Shown: piece by piece, positions 34,009-45,618 of the stretch
Numbering within the stretch: the stretch's first letter is position 1
Layout of the letters: every line of letters starts with the position of its first letter
NCBI RefSeq assembly: GCF_032854445.1
Contig: NW_027017957.1
Span: forward strand, 1 to 64,000
Length of the DNA: 64,000 bases
Direction of reading: 5' to 3'
DNA from: Liolophura sinensis
Taxonomy: Eukaryota > Mollusca > Polyplacophora > Chitonida > Chitonidae
The notes under the pieces: generated by a model
What the model saw: only the letters and a program-made list of their open reading frames with translations
Databases searched by the model: none
Told to the model about the DNA's origin: nothing
Program-made: the position numbers and the translations under genes

Positions 34009-35559
34009 AACAGAATTGTATTATGTTGTTATGAATTCATTCAAGTTGTCTATGTAGCCGCCACAGTTAGTAGCGGTGAAAGCTGTTCTTTTTCTATCTG
34101 ACAATCTTTGCGAAATATTTATTTCCAGACAGATGGTTATTTAGTGAATTTGCTTTCTTCAATTTGCTAAGGTAATATCCCAAAACAGCATCAGTAAACA
34201 ACCCCCTTCAATGTCGAAAATAGCAAGTCAAGAACACTCTGCAACATGTATAGCATGCATGTATACTAGGGACGTTTTCTTTTTAATCCGATTTCGTTGA
34301 CAACCTCTTTCGGTGTCAACTTATGTTGAAGATAAGCCGCAACGCAGTTAGCTTTTGTGCAACAACAACAAGTTACCATTATGTATAACAAAGTTTTTTT
34401 GCCACAGTGATAAACTGGTCGTCGGGTTCGTAAAGATCTTTTTACATGATATTTCCGGAGACACTTTCCTAGAGATTACTACTCCTGCCTCGTCTGATTT
34501 TGTTTTAATGCCTTTTTACATGGTGGTGGCTGGAACAAGAGTTCCACATATACCTGCATTTCGCGCCGCAATGTTGGGATTTACTGCTCACAAGGTTTTC
34601 TGTTTACTGCATTGCAGCGATTGACGGGTCTTCGGAACTGGCGGAAAGAATTATATTAATTCGAATCTTTTTAACAGAATTCAATCCATAATCCCTGCAT
34701 CAATACCAACAGTGATATGATCAGTGGTATTTTCACTCCAAACACTTATATCATGCTTGATATATTGACATACTGACTACTTTTAAAGACTGAAATATTT
34801 TAGTATAGTATCGAAATTTCTTTTTCTACGCTACAACTCTGTTCCTTTGGTAAACAAAATATATTTCATTTTGTACTGTGACGTATGTGTGACGTAATGT
34901 ATATAAATTTTCATGTAAAAAACTTTCTTATCAAAGATTCACCGTGGCGTAATTATATCATCCTAATTCGTCAGGTCGATTTGTAAATATACAGGGATTA
35001 AACAATCTGATATATAATTACTACTTTATTGATTTCCTATGTATATGTATGTAAATGAGCCGTACGGGGTTTATCAACGACTCTTCTAACTGACAATTTG
35101 GATAGCTTGACTTGGCCCAGCGGTACCTGAACAGGGAATTCCTACATTTCCCCGCCCTCATTGTTTCGGAAGGCCTTAATTTACATTAGTTCACGCTAAT
35201 AAGCGGCCAGTCTCTCACGGGTTCGTTTACGCTGTCTGGCGTTCGTTGAAGATCATGTGCCATCCATCATGCTTTGCTAGTATCTATGTCACACTTGAGA
35301 AAGCGTATACATGTAAACAGGCTGACATGTGGAGATTGCTCTTGTTAATCAACACAGAGTTCTGTCACCTCTACGATATGTACCATTTATTTGTATGTGC
35401 AGCCAACTTACAGATAGGTAGCATGATGCACGTGTGTTAACAGACTTAGCAGCGATACTAAACATGACTTCATTAATCAATAAAGCAAACATTGAAGAAA
35501 TTAACACATATTAGATATGCAAATCCATATCAAAGTTCATTTGAAAGCAAGAAAGTGGT
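34009..35559. other. No gene seen
   Basis: A plus-strand frame at 34355-34624 (89 codons) has no recognisable domain or splice context. Nothing else is supported. Confidence 0.45.
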
Positions 35560-35599
35560 GTAGACTTGGGTTTTACAAACTTACAAAATACATGCTCTC

Positions 35600-36290
35600 C
35601 ACACCCAACTCATGTTCTCTTCAAAACTTACTTTGCTCACATTCTCTTAATAACACACCTGCCCACACTCTCCATAGTTCACTCAGGTCACATTCTCTCC
35701 ATAACACATCCAGCTCACACTCTCTCCATAACACACCGAGCTCACACTCTCTTCATAACCCACCTGCCAACACTATCCTTAGCTCACTCATGTCACACTC
35801 TCTCCATAACACACCCAGCTCACACTCTCTCCATAACACACACAGCTCTCACTCTCACCCGATCAGACTCAGCTATCACCCTCTCCAGAACACACCCATC
35901 TCACACTCTCTCCATAACAGACCTGCCCACACTCCCCATAGCTCACTCAGGTCACACTCTCTCCATAACACACACAGCTCTCACTCTCACCCGATCAGAC
36001 TCAGCTATCACCCTCTCCAGAACACACCCATCTCACACTCTCTCCATAACAGACCTGCCCACACTCCCCATAGCTCACTCAGGTCACACTCTCTCCATAA
36101 CTCACTCAGCTCACACTCTCTCCATAACACACCCAGCTCACACTCGTCCATGACACACCCAGCTGTCACTCCCTTCATAGACTTCAGTTCACGCTCTCTC
36201 CTTAACACACCCAGCTCACGCTCTCTCCATAATACACCCAGCTCATCCTTCCCATGACACACCCAGTTCTCACTCTCTCCATAATACGCT
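35600..36290 (+). repeat. 27-bp minisatellite with ~132-bp higher-order unit
   Basis: Units of the form cacactctctccataacaca + cccagct repeat with variation. A longer block containing gatcagactcagctatcacc recurs 132 bp on (35861 and 35993). The two long plus-strand frames here (246 and 195 codons; HSLHNTPSS and HTLSITHPA types) overlap in different frames of the same repeat and are artefacts of a unit length divisible by three. Confidence 0.9.
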
Positions 36291-36551
36291 TTAGTTAAGA
36301 TTCCATCTCTTATCCTGCTCACATTTCCTTTAAAACATTCAGGTAAGAGACTCTTTACAGCTTATAGCCAGCTCACATTCTCTTCAGAGCATATTCCAGC
36401 TAAAAACCTGTTTCTGCGCATGTACATCTACCATGACTTACAAAACGGCTGTCGCGCTTTTAGGGTATTTTACAGTCATTACATGTAAAGCACTGACAGT
36501 ACTGGGCCATTTATGCACTAGTCGCAATAACAACTTCGGATGAAAGGAATT

Positions 36552-36703
36552 TTATTTTTTCCGCTTTTGTAGATTTAATGCTGCATTTCGCCGGAACCGG
36601 CATAGGAGTACAGTAGCGATGATGGTGACCAGAGCAGCACCAGAACCACACTCCACGGCAAATAATTATGCTTCCCTTACTGAGACCGACCTCAGCCAAA
36701 GTC
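36552..36703 (-). pseudogene. Paralogue B: transmembrane/tail exon, frame broken
   Basis: The minus strand after a catttcag acceptor reads LAEVGLSKGSIII in one frame. After a shift of one nucleotide in a T run it reads AVECGSGAALVTIIATVLLC, then basic residues (RFRRN, QKRKK) and TAA. Put together this is a stalk, a transmembrane helix and a short basic tail, matching the intact TM exon at 44842. The phase-1 entry from the FN3 exon leads into a stop before the helix. It differs from the intact copy in having its stop in the same exon instead of a donor. Confidence 0.6.
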
Positions 36704-37583
36704 CTGAAATGACGGGAAAGAGATTATGATCACTTTTGTGGACCTGTAAGGCGTAGAATACCAATAAGGTTCCTATTTAAAGTATACAGAAAAAGTGAAG
36801 TGCTTCTCGCACAGAAACAGACAAATTCATTTCATTTTTTTATTTTGATTTTGATCAGTTTTTTTGTATTTACCTCGTGTTTTAGGAATGCAGAAATATG
36901 AAAGTGAGTGTAAACAAGATAACTTTGACAAAGCTGGGAAATCATATCCAAAGGGCCTGGTACGGTTAGGCGGAGAACTGGCACAAGAGAGGAACGATAA
37001 AAAAGTGCATTCTAGACCCCCGGCACAATTCTGTAAATTTCCAAATGAGAAGGATAAAACTTGGTCGAATCACCCATAAAAGTTCTATGACCATAAAAGA
37101 GTTGATTGCCAAAAGTGAACTCTCGATCAAAAACGCCAAGTTTGGATTTAAACGAAGCACTGTGTCCTTACTTCACAGTATGAGGATCAGCGTTAACCGA
37201 AAACTATCTTTATTAAAGCTTTCATGTGAGTGTTTCTACGTGCTGTCAAAGCTCTGTTTAGGTTAACGTTTGTCTTCATTTGTAAAAAATAAACTTTATG
37301 AAGTGATCAGTGATATTTTGGCAAGATTATAATCCATATATCTGCATTACTCCGTGAGGTTTCCTCTTAGTACAGTGAAACAACGAAAATTTGATGATTA
37401 TGCCACTCTCAGCTAAAGTCAGTTTCGCTTTTTGAAGTGCGAACCATGCGAACTGAGCCATCGGGTAGGTCACTCACATTAATTATGTTGGAGTTATATA
37501 TACATATCTTCTAAGGTACATTCATATACATGAAAGAGGATGTAAGATATCCAAACAAATACAAATAAACTGAGCCTACTCAC

Positions 37584-37862
37584 TTTGAACAGTGCACGTA
37601 GCTTGAGCATATTCGGACAAGACAATGTACCAGTCGGGCTGAAGTCTAAACTGATATAACACCCCAAGTTGTAGATTGTTCACACAAGTTCATCCACACC
37701 CAGGTTCCTAACGGGTTCTTTCGTCCACACAGGCTCTGTGCCTTTGTATTGTAGATAATAGTATCCCACCAGAGAGTTGTCAATCCCAGAGACCCAGACA
37801 AGAGAAGCCTGGTTGTTTGCGCATGACGTCACCATTAACTTTTTTCGGAATGTCGTGGTATT
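37584..37862 (-). pseudogene. Paralogue B: FN3 exon with two frameshifts
   Basis: The exon has an aatgcag acceptor, a caaa/gtgagt donor and a length of 279 nt. The central part (CANNQASLVWVSGIDNSLVG, YYLQYKG) and the end (NNLQLGVLYQFRL, AQATCTVQ) align with the FN3 exon at 45619-45912 but in different frames. One shift is at an A6 run near 37845 and another near 37680 (cttgtgtgaac). The two roughly cancel over the exon. Confidence 0.65.
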
Positions 37863-38054
37863 CTGCATTAATAATCATATGGATTTACAAATTGATAATG
37901 TCTACCTGAAAACGATCAACGCTATAAAGTACATGTAATATACAAGAACTTCAAAACATTGCACGAACCTTTCAGATGCATCTAAATTTAGCAGAAACAG
38001 AATCACATAGAAACATTTTATTTTACCTAGCATAACGAATCAAAAAACAAATAC

Positions 38055-38336
38055 CTGGCACAGTTATTTCCATTTTTGAGGACCCTGCGCTGCTCGTAGC
38101 CTCGATCTGATAAATTCCGGATGATGTATTTCCGGCTGTTTCAGATTCCCATGTCACTATGCTGACGTCATGTTCAGGACAGTGTGGAGAAATTCTTATA
38201 GCTCCCTCAAACATTTGATCATCTTTAACCCACAGCATATTGGCTTCCGGGTTTGCTATGATTTCACATGTTATTTTCATCCGTAGGTCCTCTAATGTTG
38301 CCACGTGCATTTGGTTACAAGACATCTTGGGTGGAT
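38055..38336 (-). CDS. Paralogue B: Ig domain exon, frame intact
   Basis: 282 nt, phase 1 to phase 1, acceptor ttcatcag, donor ccag/gtattt. It encodes an I/C2-type Ig domain: RMKITCEIIANPEANMLWVK (B strand Cys, C strand Trp), then ETAGNTSSGIYQIEATSSAG, with Ile where the F-strand Cys should be, then a KMEITV G strand. The same loss of the second cysteine is seen in the intact gene's exon at 48765. This is the only undamaged exon of paralogue B; it may still be part of a pseudogene. Confidence 0.7.
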
Positions 38337-38938
38337 CTGATGAAAAATATGTACGGGAAATAGAGAGTACTTGTCCCTCAGCCGATCCCCATGTGAATTT
38401 ATTTGCAGTTATAGATCAAAAAGATCCTGGTATAAAGCAAAAATCTTTCAGTTATCTCACGTGTGTTTTCGGATGAAAGTTCAGATGAAAGAGTGGGAGA
38501 TTAAGGGAAAGTGTAAACTGTTAATTTTGTACCAAACAACATCATGATGGAATGACAAAACCTTTGTAATAATATGGAAGGCTCAAAGGCAGGTCGGTTG
38601 CGACCTTAAAGCCTGCCAAGTACGTAACAATGGATGTCGGTGACCGGTATCAGTGATAAATACTTGCGTGCAGTCCTAAATCGCCATATGAAAACAAACA
38701 ATGAACAAATAAAACCTGATTTTGATATATGATTACTGACTGCAAAAACTTTCTAAATACTAAGATTTCTGTAAAAAAAAATTTTCTCTTTCAAAAATCT
38801 ACATTTTTCGAGCTAAACATTCTTGACGGTAAGAGGTCTGATTTATTTATCAGGCATATTTATACATCAGTATCACATCTACAAATCGATCAACATTCAT
38901 CTAGTTTTATGTTAGAAAATAACTGACTCACTACTCAC

Positions 38939-39205
38939 ATTGTATATTGAGGGTGTAGATTTGTGACGTACAGGGATATCTGTCACACTGTTGGAGGCGT
39001 TACAGTACAGCTCAGCTCCGTTCTCATCGCCACTAGCTGTAAACGTCAATGTCCGGGTTGTGGCCTGTATCGAGCTGGAGTCCTGGTTACAGTTACCCGG
39101 ATCTAGCTCTCGGGCCTTACCGGAACTCCGTATGTACCACATAATACAGGCTTGGGGATTACTGTCCGATGTCACACAGGTAAAGTGGCTGGGGTGCCGC
39201 TGATT
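38939..39205 (-). pseudogene. Paralogue B: first Ig exon, cut by a SINE and frameshifted
   Basis: Aligns with exon 54609-54920 of the intact gene: FTCVTSDSNPQACIMWYI, RELDPGNCNQDSSS, RTLTFTASGDENGAELYCNA, SNSVTDIP. A one-base deletion follows (cgtcacaaatc), so the ending before the gtgagt donor is out of frame. The 5' part (A/B-strand region) is missing; the match stops about 25 bp before SINE-1 sequence at 39233. It keeps the core Trp (CIMWYI), which the intact copy has lost (CIRSYI). Confidence 0.75.
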
Positions 39206-39229
39206 TACCTCCTGGCAAGTTGCTTTCCT

Positions 39230-39352
39230 ACCTGTGGATGGCCGTGGGTTATCCCCGGGTTTTGCCCGGTTTCTCCCACCATAATGCTGGCCACCGTCCT
39301 ATAAGTGAAATATTCTTGAGTAAGGTTTAAAACACCAATCAATCAAACGGTG
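39230..39352 (+). mobile_element. SINE-1 3' fragment breaking paralogue B
   Basis: Contains ctgtggatggccgtgggtta, gcccggtttctcccacca, taatgctggccaccgtccta, tgaaatattcttgagtaagg and caccaatcaatcaaa. It abuts the truncated end of the paralogue B Ig exon. Confidence 0.85.
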
Positions 39353-40435
39353 CTTTCCTCTGCCCACAAACCTGATTATCATGGAAAAAGTGAAATTTTC
39401 TCAAGGGTGGCGTTATTGAACTATCAGATAAGCAAACAACTGATAATTATTGAGGGCGGGCCGTGGTCGAGCGTTCCTTTAAGCATTGGGACACACACTG
39501 AACGGGTTTAATCCTGGTCTTTGACACGGAATTTCTGAATTCCCGTTTTCACAGTTAGTGAGACCTTGTTAACAATATGCGTTCGATCAGGTCGTTTGCG
39601 GAGTATAAAGTTTGTTGAAGATCAATTGTCCTTTAACAGTATGGCATGCAGATCGACTTTACAATTCTATCAACATACGCCTCATTTTTACCATTTTTGT
39701 GCGCACATAATTTGATACATGCTCAAATGCCTTAGTGGGTACTGGTTATATTTGAATCTGAACCTCCACCCCACTGGCTCAAAAAAAGGGAAAGGAAACT
39801 AGAAGCCTCAAGAGTGAAGGAACTCATTAAATCTTAACTGTTTGAATGCCCACGGGCGCCACAATCGCTGTTAAACTGCAGCCCCATACCAGAGTAAAAT
39901 CGTACATGGTCGTGTTCTTTCCACATTCTAAAAAATTAATTTCTAAACACTGTACAAAGACCACAGCATTTATTGTCTTCCGGAGTCATATACAAAATAA
40001 GGGCATTTCAGCTCAACATGGTGTAACGCGTAGTCATTGTTGAATGACATGACAAAGATTGCATTTTAAACGTCGCGCCACGATTTTATTAGAAATTTTT
40101 CTATAAATATACTTGTCTTCCTTGACTTGACTGTGAAACGTACTCATTGCCGTTGTATTGTAATGTATTGTATCTTTGCACAGGGAATTTTTGGATTTTC
40201 CGGTTTTCAATGTTGAAGCAGGCCTAGATGGCAATAAGCGGTCAATGATGCTGTTGTGAACGTTTGCGCAGCAGTGTAATCGCTGAAGACTACCTCTCTT
40301 CCCCTACTGTGTATGTAACGCAGTGTTCTTGATTCAAAGACATAAATATCATTTACGTCAGCTTGATACAAAGATCAAGACACGTTCTTCTTTTTTACAC
40401 AACAGCCTGAAAAATATCTCACAAATAGCACGTCG
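39353..40435. other. No gene seen
   Basis: No exon, repeat or RNA gene recognised. Confidence 0.5.
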
Positions 40436-40437
40436 GA

Positions 40438-40630
40438 TTTTACTTCTCCCCGCCACATGGATTTTACTTCTCCCCGCCACATGGATTTTATTTCTCCCCG
40501 CCACACGGATTTAACTTCTCCCCGCCACACGGATTTAACTTCTCCCCGCCACACGGATTTTACTTCTCCCCGCCACACGGATTTTACTTCTCCCCGCCAC
40601 ATGGATTTTACTTCTGCCCGCCACACTGAG
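40438..40630. repeat. 24-bp minisatellite, about eight copies
   Basis: The unit ttttacttctccccgccaca + tgga (or cgga) repeats with few changes. 24 is a multiple of three, so both strands stay open (VWRGEVKS on minus). No gene is implied. Confidence 0.9.
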
Positions 40631-41685
40631 CTATAAAAAGTACATCAGTCTCTGCACACATTTCACATAAATTAGAAACAAATCTCTTTTGTGTTAACTT
40701 CATACCCTCTAATATACTATACAAGTTTTTTTCTATTTGTAAAATACACATGCTTTATTCCATATTAAAAATTAAATTAATATATAGATACCGGAAAAAG
40801 GGGTTTTGAGAATTTGAAAAGAGACAGCTCCTCAAAACTAACACTTCAACTGTAACAAATAACATGTAATGTTACAAATAACTCGCAGCGTGTGATGTTA
40901 CATGGGATTAGCATCGTGTATGATCCGAATATATATGCATCTTTCGCTGTTTGAAATACAATGACTTGATTGCAAACCAACAGTGCTTGGTTTGATCCCG
41001 ACACTCACTGATGCAGGGCTTTTAGGTCAATCTGGTGTTTTCATACAGACGATTGGTGTCAACTATGGGTGCTGGATTCGTCTGCAGTCTCTCATAGGCT
41101 GGGTCTGCGAATAGGAGCAATGAAGTGGTCAGCTCTAATGTCCAAAACTAGTACCATAGCCAACCCAGAACCAAATTAAGACATTTTCTCAATACGCTCA
41201 AGTATAGTCAACAAGCTAAACTTATCAAATTTCCCCAAGACGCTATCAGTGTCACATTATTTGGAGCATCTTATAGTACCAAATAACGTAGTTTCAGCTA
41301 ACGTAGACATTTCACGAACTTATCCAGATTTGCCAACTTTTCACTTTTTCAGTTTTCGTTATTTCTCTCAGGCCCTTACCTGGGTATTGAGATAATTACA
41401 TAGTGGGGATACAAAAGTTGGCGAAAAGGAGATCAAATACGATTCAACAACACAAGAAGAAGACAAACTTAAAAACTAGACAAGACGTGATTAGCATATT
41501 GTGCCAGCCTTCTCATAACCTCATTGTTTTTATTTACGGACAAGCTATTTAACCTGGGTGATCATTTGTTGCCAGACTTTTTCGTTCCTTTTGTCACTTA
41601 AGCAGTTCAAAAATATAATGCTTTCCATCATTTTCATCTACACAGTTTTGGCACTTATCACTAATTTGTTGATAAAAGCCTACTT
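40631..41685. other. No gene seen
   Basis: 3' flank of the intact Ig receptor on the minus strand. No exon was recognised. Confidence 0.45.
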
Positions 41686-41686
41686 C

Positions 41687-41868
41687 TATTTGACAACTTT
41701 CACAGGTAGTGATAGGTTTGACGTTCGAAAGCGCAGTAAAGAAAGTGAGAGTTGTTCAGGTAAGACGTAACAGTATTTTTCCAACTCCAGTTTGACCATG
41801 ATTTCCTGGTAAAAGCGTCCTGTAGGGAAGTGATGATATTTTCTGTCCATTTTCGAATAAATAGATCC
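41687..41868 (-). CDS. Possible last cytoplasmic exon of the Ig receptor
   Basis: After a ggttag acceptor the minus strand has an open frame with tyrosine motifs (GSIYSKM, RKYHHF, GRFYQEI, EKYCYVL) that would suit a signalling tail. The previous exon ends in phase 1, and this frame would need phase 2. The in-phase reading is also open but less tail-like, and a third frame is open for about 37 codons. The exon's existence and frame are both uncertain. Confidence 0.25.
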
Positions 41869-41970
41869 CCTAACCATTGGTAGCAATAGCTATTTGCTAA
41901 TTGTTTAAGAATAATTTAATTTGCTTTAGCCATGTGTAACAATCACATTTTATCACCAAATGTCTAATAC

Positions 41971-42029
41971 CTGTGGAGTCATTTTCCGTTGTCAGTGTGA
42001 AAGTATTCTCATACTCGGTACTCGGAACA
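41971..42029 (-). CDS. Ig receptor cytoplasmic exon (EYENT)
   Basis: 59 nt, phase 2 to phase 1, acceptor cttttccag, donor acag/gtatta. It encodes VPSTEYENTFTLTTENDST. The Tyr-x-Asn (YENT) is the core of a Grb2-type SH2 site. It joins in phase with exon 42419-42482. Confidence 0.65.
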
Positions 42030-42147
42030 CTGGAAAAGTAACATTGGCACATAGAATGTTAACGTCATTTACGGGTAGTAAAATCAAATTGAAATTCAAT
42101 TCACAGTAAAAATAATTAAACTGTAGCACGCTTTCTGCTCGGTCTAC

Positions 42148-42246
42148 GTAACCCATGTGTGAATTTTTTCCATGGTCCACGTAACCCATGTGTGAATTTT
42201 TTCCATGGTTCGAGTAACCAATGTGTGAATGGTTTCCATGGTTATA
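42148..42246. repeat. 33-bp tandem repeat, three copies
   Basis: Copies of gtaacccatgtgtgaatttt + ttccatggtccac start at 42148, 42181 and 42214. They lie in an intron of the Ig receptor and read as an 11-residue repeat on the minus strand by chance. Confidence 0.85.
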
Positions 42247-42418
42247 ATTACACGTGTTGAGCTCCACACATGTGAAGACGAAAAGCCTGGTATGTCACAA
42301 GGAAACAAAAATGAGTAATAATAGGAAAGTGTACGGTTTTGATTATTACCAATTTTCTGACTAAAATACATCCCATTAACATGTCTTTGCTGTTGTTTGT
42401 TGAAATGAGGTTACTCAC

Positions 42419-42482
42419 GAATTGACGTAGATGGGAATCTCTGGGGAAGATGATGACAGGTTTAAGGTTTGATAGACACGCG
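42419..42482 (-). CDS. Ig receptor cytoplasmic exon (VYQTL, IYVNS)
   Basis: 64 nt, phase 1 to phase 2, acceptor tatatttcag, donor attc/gtgagt. It encodes RVYQTLNLSSSSPEIPIYVN plus a split Ser. It has two tyrosines: YQTL resembles the Yxx(L/I) core of ITIM/ITAM motifs, though the -2 residue is Arg, and YVNS fits the YxN Grb2 pattern. Exon size and splice phases fit both neighbours. Confidence 0.7.
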
Positions 42483-42843
42483 CTGAAATATAAACCAATG
42501 GGATATGTGCCAAATAAGGACGGTAATACACATTTGCCGCAGTCGTTACATCATAAAGCGATTGTTGTGCAAGACTTCAATACCAACAGTTTTTTGTGTC
42601 TCCTGTGTTTTGATTCATAAAATGAGGATAGTCTATTTACTATATGGCTTGCTGACTTTCAATGAAGAATGTCATGTTTGTTGCCATTCTCCCAAAGCTG
42701 AAATATGGGTAAAATGTAAAAATGACGGCATCGACAGATACAACGGGCTCCCGCTATGGTATATCAAAAATGCACGTTGAAAACGTGATATTTTTAAACA
42801 TATACAAAAAAAATCAGAATTATAGCTATGTTTGTAATCTTAC

Positions 42844-42887
42844 CATTGGTGTGAACCTCTGTCATTTCCTGGTGATTGGGCAGTGTT
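42844..42887 (-). CDS. Ig receptor cytoplasmic exon
   Basis: 44 nt, phase 2 to phase 1, acceptor gtcttttcag, donor aatg/gtaaga. It encodes TLPNHQEMTEVHTN with split Arg and Ala codons. The reading stays open when joined to exons 43492-43522 and 42419-42482. Confidence 0.65.
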
Positions 42888-43159
42888 CTGAAAAGACATC
42901 ACATACCAAAGTAATTAACTGAAAGTTCTTCTAAGAATAGATTCTATAATTACTACATGTAGGTGGTCAATAAAACAAGGTAAAGCTGTACTAAAATATT
43001 GGTGTCTTATGGAATGTTGGTTTAATATATGCAATATAATTCTGGCCTGCAACTCACTAAATGAATGTGAAAAAATATTTTACTAAGCAAGAAAGACATA
43101 TCTTTGTTATAATACAAGCGTTATTAATACAATGATGTCATACAAGTATTATTTTGCTT

Positions 43160-43250
43160 ATTATTTTTTTGGGTTAGTGTTTGTCACACTGTTCAAGAAT
43201 ATTTCACATATACGATGTCCGTCATTTACTACAGGTGGAGGAAATCGGAC
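43160..43250 (-). mobile_element. SINE-1 remnant
   Basis: Diverged tail-side block (gttagtgtttgtcacactg, ttcaagaatatttcacatat, acgatgtccgtc, ggtggaggaaatcgg) in an intron of the Ig receptor. Confidence 0.55.
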
Positions 43251-43491
43251 CGTCTTCTTCCTGGAGATGGAACACTTAATTGTATCTTCCGGCTTTAAAG
43301 CCAATGGATGGTCTAATAGAGTATTTCAGCTGTTATTCTCTACCTTCAGACTACAAACAAAAATGCAATTTTCCTTTTAAAAAAGCAAAAACATTATCTT
43401 ATGGCACCATTACGCTTTATTGTAGGTTTCTTTTGACCGTGTTTTGTTCTGCTTACATCGCTACACGTCATGTTTTGTGATACAACCTACC

Positions 43492-43522
43492 TTTGACCTT
43501 GGGACTGTGTTGTGTCTGTGCC
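43492..43522 (-). CDS. Ig receptor cytoplasmic mini-exon
   Basis: A 31-nt exon with a strong acceptor (actcttttccag) and donor (caaag/gtaggt). It starts in phase 1 to fit the TM exon and ends in phase 2, encoding TDTTQSQGQ with a split Gly and Arg. No motif is seen. It is supported by splice sites and phase only. Confidence 0.55.
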
Positions 43523-43699
43523 TGGAAAAGAGTCGGATTAATCATAAACATTATAAAGGCAGAGTAGACTAAACGTATTTAAGTTATAGATGGGAATCTT
43601 TCTACTAAAAAAAAAAGATTACATACTGCTCTGATCAAGGATAGCATCAATTGTTCATACAATTTTTGTGTGAACTAGAATGAAATGTCTTGAATGTCT

Positions 43700-44660
43700 A
43701 TCTTAACACATCCATCTGCACAAACGCATGAACATCCACCTGGTCGAATAAAAGGCATGAACTTCCACGTACACATTTATTTGCACAAACGCATACATTT
43801 CCTTCTGCTAACAATAAAGACATGCACTTCCACGTAGACATTCATCTGCACAAACGCATACACTTCCACCTGCTCACAATAAAGACATGAATTTCCACGC
43901 ACACAGTTATCTTCACAAACGCGTACACTTCCATCTGCTCACAATAAAGACATGCATTTCCACGCACACAGTTATCTTCACAAACGCATACACTTCCATC
44001 TCCTCACAATAAAGACATGCATTTCCACGCACACAGTTATCTTCACAAACGCATACACTTCCATCTCCTCACAATAAAGACATGCATTTCCACGCACACA
44101 GTTATCTTCACAAACGCATACACTTCCATCTCCTCACAATAAAGACATGCATTTCCACGCACAGAGTTATCTTCACAAACGCATACACTTCCATCTGCTC
44201 ACAATAAAGACATGCACTTCCACGCACACAGTTATCTTCACAAACCCATACACTTCCATCTGCTCACAATAAAGACATGCATTTCCACGCACACAGTTAT
44301 CTTCACAAACGCATACACTTCCATCTCCTCACAATAAAGACATGCACTTCCACGCACACAGTTATCTTCACAAACCCATACACTTCCATCTCTCACAATA
44401 AAGACATGCACTTCCACGCACACAGTTATCTTTACAAACGCATACCCTTCCATCTGCTCACAATAAAGACGAGCACTTCCACACACACATTTATCTTCAC
44501 AAACGCATACACTTCCATCTGCTAACAATAAAGACATGCACTTCACTGCACACAGTTATCTTCACAAACGCATACACTTCCATCTGCTCACAATAAAGAC
44601 ATGCACTTCCACACACACAGTTATTTTCACAAACGCATACACTTCCACCTGCAGATGGAA
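43700..44660. repeat. 65-bp minisatellite, about 14 copies, in a receptor intron
   Basis: The unit cacttccatctgctcacaat + aaagacatgcatttccacgc + acacagttatcttcacaaac + gcata recurs every 65 bp (for example 43991 and 44056) with few changes. Both strands give long open frames in changing register; none is a gene. Confidence 0.9.
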
Positions 44661-44841
44661 AACACATGAAGTTCTGATTACACATCCCTCTCCACATGGA
44701 AAAAAAATCAACACTCCATCTCCACACAAACACTATTTGTAGAAAACATTGTACTCCATTAGATCTTCTTTTATGTACAGAAAACAAAAGAAAGAAGTCA
44801 GTAAGAACGCCTTGAATTTGACGACGAATGTAAAAACTAAC

Positions 44842-44979
44842 CTGATTTTTTCCGTCGTTTCATTATCAGAAGGATTGTTATGATGATCACAGCTATTACC
44901 AAAAGCGCGGCTGTTGTACTCACGCCAGCTATAACTCCCACCAGGGATGAGGGTGAAGATACTGTGGCAATAGCTGAAA
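44842..44979 (-). CDS. Ig receptor transmembrane exon
   Basis: The exon encodes VSAIATVSSPSS, then LVGVIAGVSTTAALLVIAV and IIITILLIM (a ~25-residue helix), then KRRKKS as the cytoplasmic stop-transfer. The donor is tcag/gttagt in phase 1. Two AGs can serve as acceptor, attaacag before 44979 or tttcag before 44973. They are 6 nt apart, so both keep phase 1. This exon fixes the protein as a single-pass type I receptor. Confidence 0.85.
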
Positions 44980-45044
44980 CTGTTAATAAATTACCGTTGA
45001 ACTTTATAGTGTATTTGTAGAATTAGCGTTTGCGTGGTAATTAA

Positions 45045-45110
45045 AAAAATATTTCACTTATACGACGGCTGTCAGCACTATGATGGAAAGAAACCACTGA
45101 ACGCCATGAA
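45045..45110 (-). mobile_element. SINE-1 remnant
   Basis: Short block aaatatttcacttatacgac, ggctgtcagcactatgatgg, in the intron beside the TM exon. Confidence 0.6.
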
Positions 45111-45618
45111 CAGATTAATCACATTAGCAGAACTCGGAATCAGTGCTTGAACTATTAACTGTTATCCATGATAAGTCAGCACGTTGGTCTTGCAGAGCTT
45201 AATACTTGTAAACACACAGAATAGCTGAACATTTTAAGTACATGCAGAAACTCCCTCGTCAAAGGCCTGTTTAGCAAGTAAAAATTTTCTGTCAAATGAA
45301 AAAAGCCTTGATTTTTAACAAATATTTGTGATGGTAAAGCTGGTCCATACCGTGTCAGTTTTGTTAAACTGAACTCTTTTTCTCAAATTTACCAATGACT
45401 AGAGCAAAGTAATTCGTATTTGCCCTTTCAAAGTCTTCTAGTTCCACTGTTCTGGACACCCATAACACAATGATCACATTCACCGGAGACTGTACAGCTA
45501 GTCTATGCCATTATGGTATTACTTAACGGCACAATATACCTGTTCATCTGTCTTGTTCACCTGTTATACCAACTGTTCTATTGTACTTAAAACATAACAT
45601 GTTACATATATCTCAGAC

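Noticed and set aside
34355-34624. Possible product of the heat-shock-like promoter
   Set aside because: The 89-codon frame has no chaperone or other domain and no splice support. A SINE lies between it and the TATA-like box.
35517-36257. 246-codon plus-strand open frame
   Set aside because: It is mostly a translation of the 27-bp minisatellite, and another long frame overlaps it in a different register.
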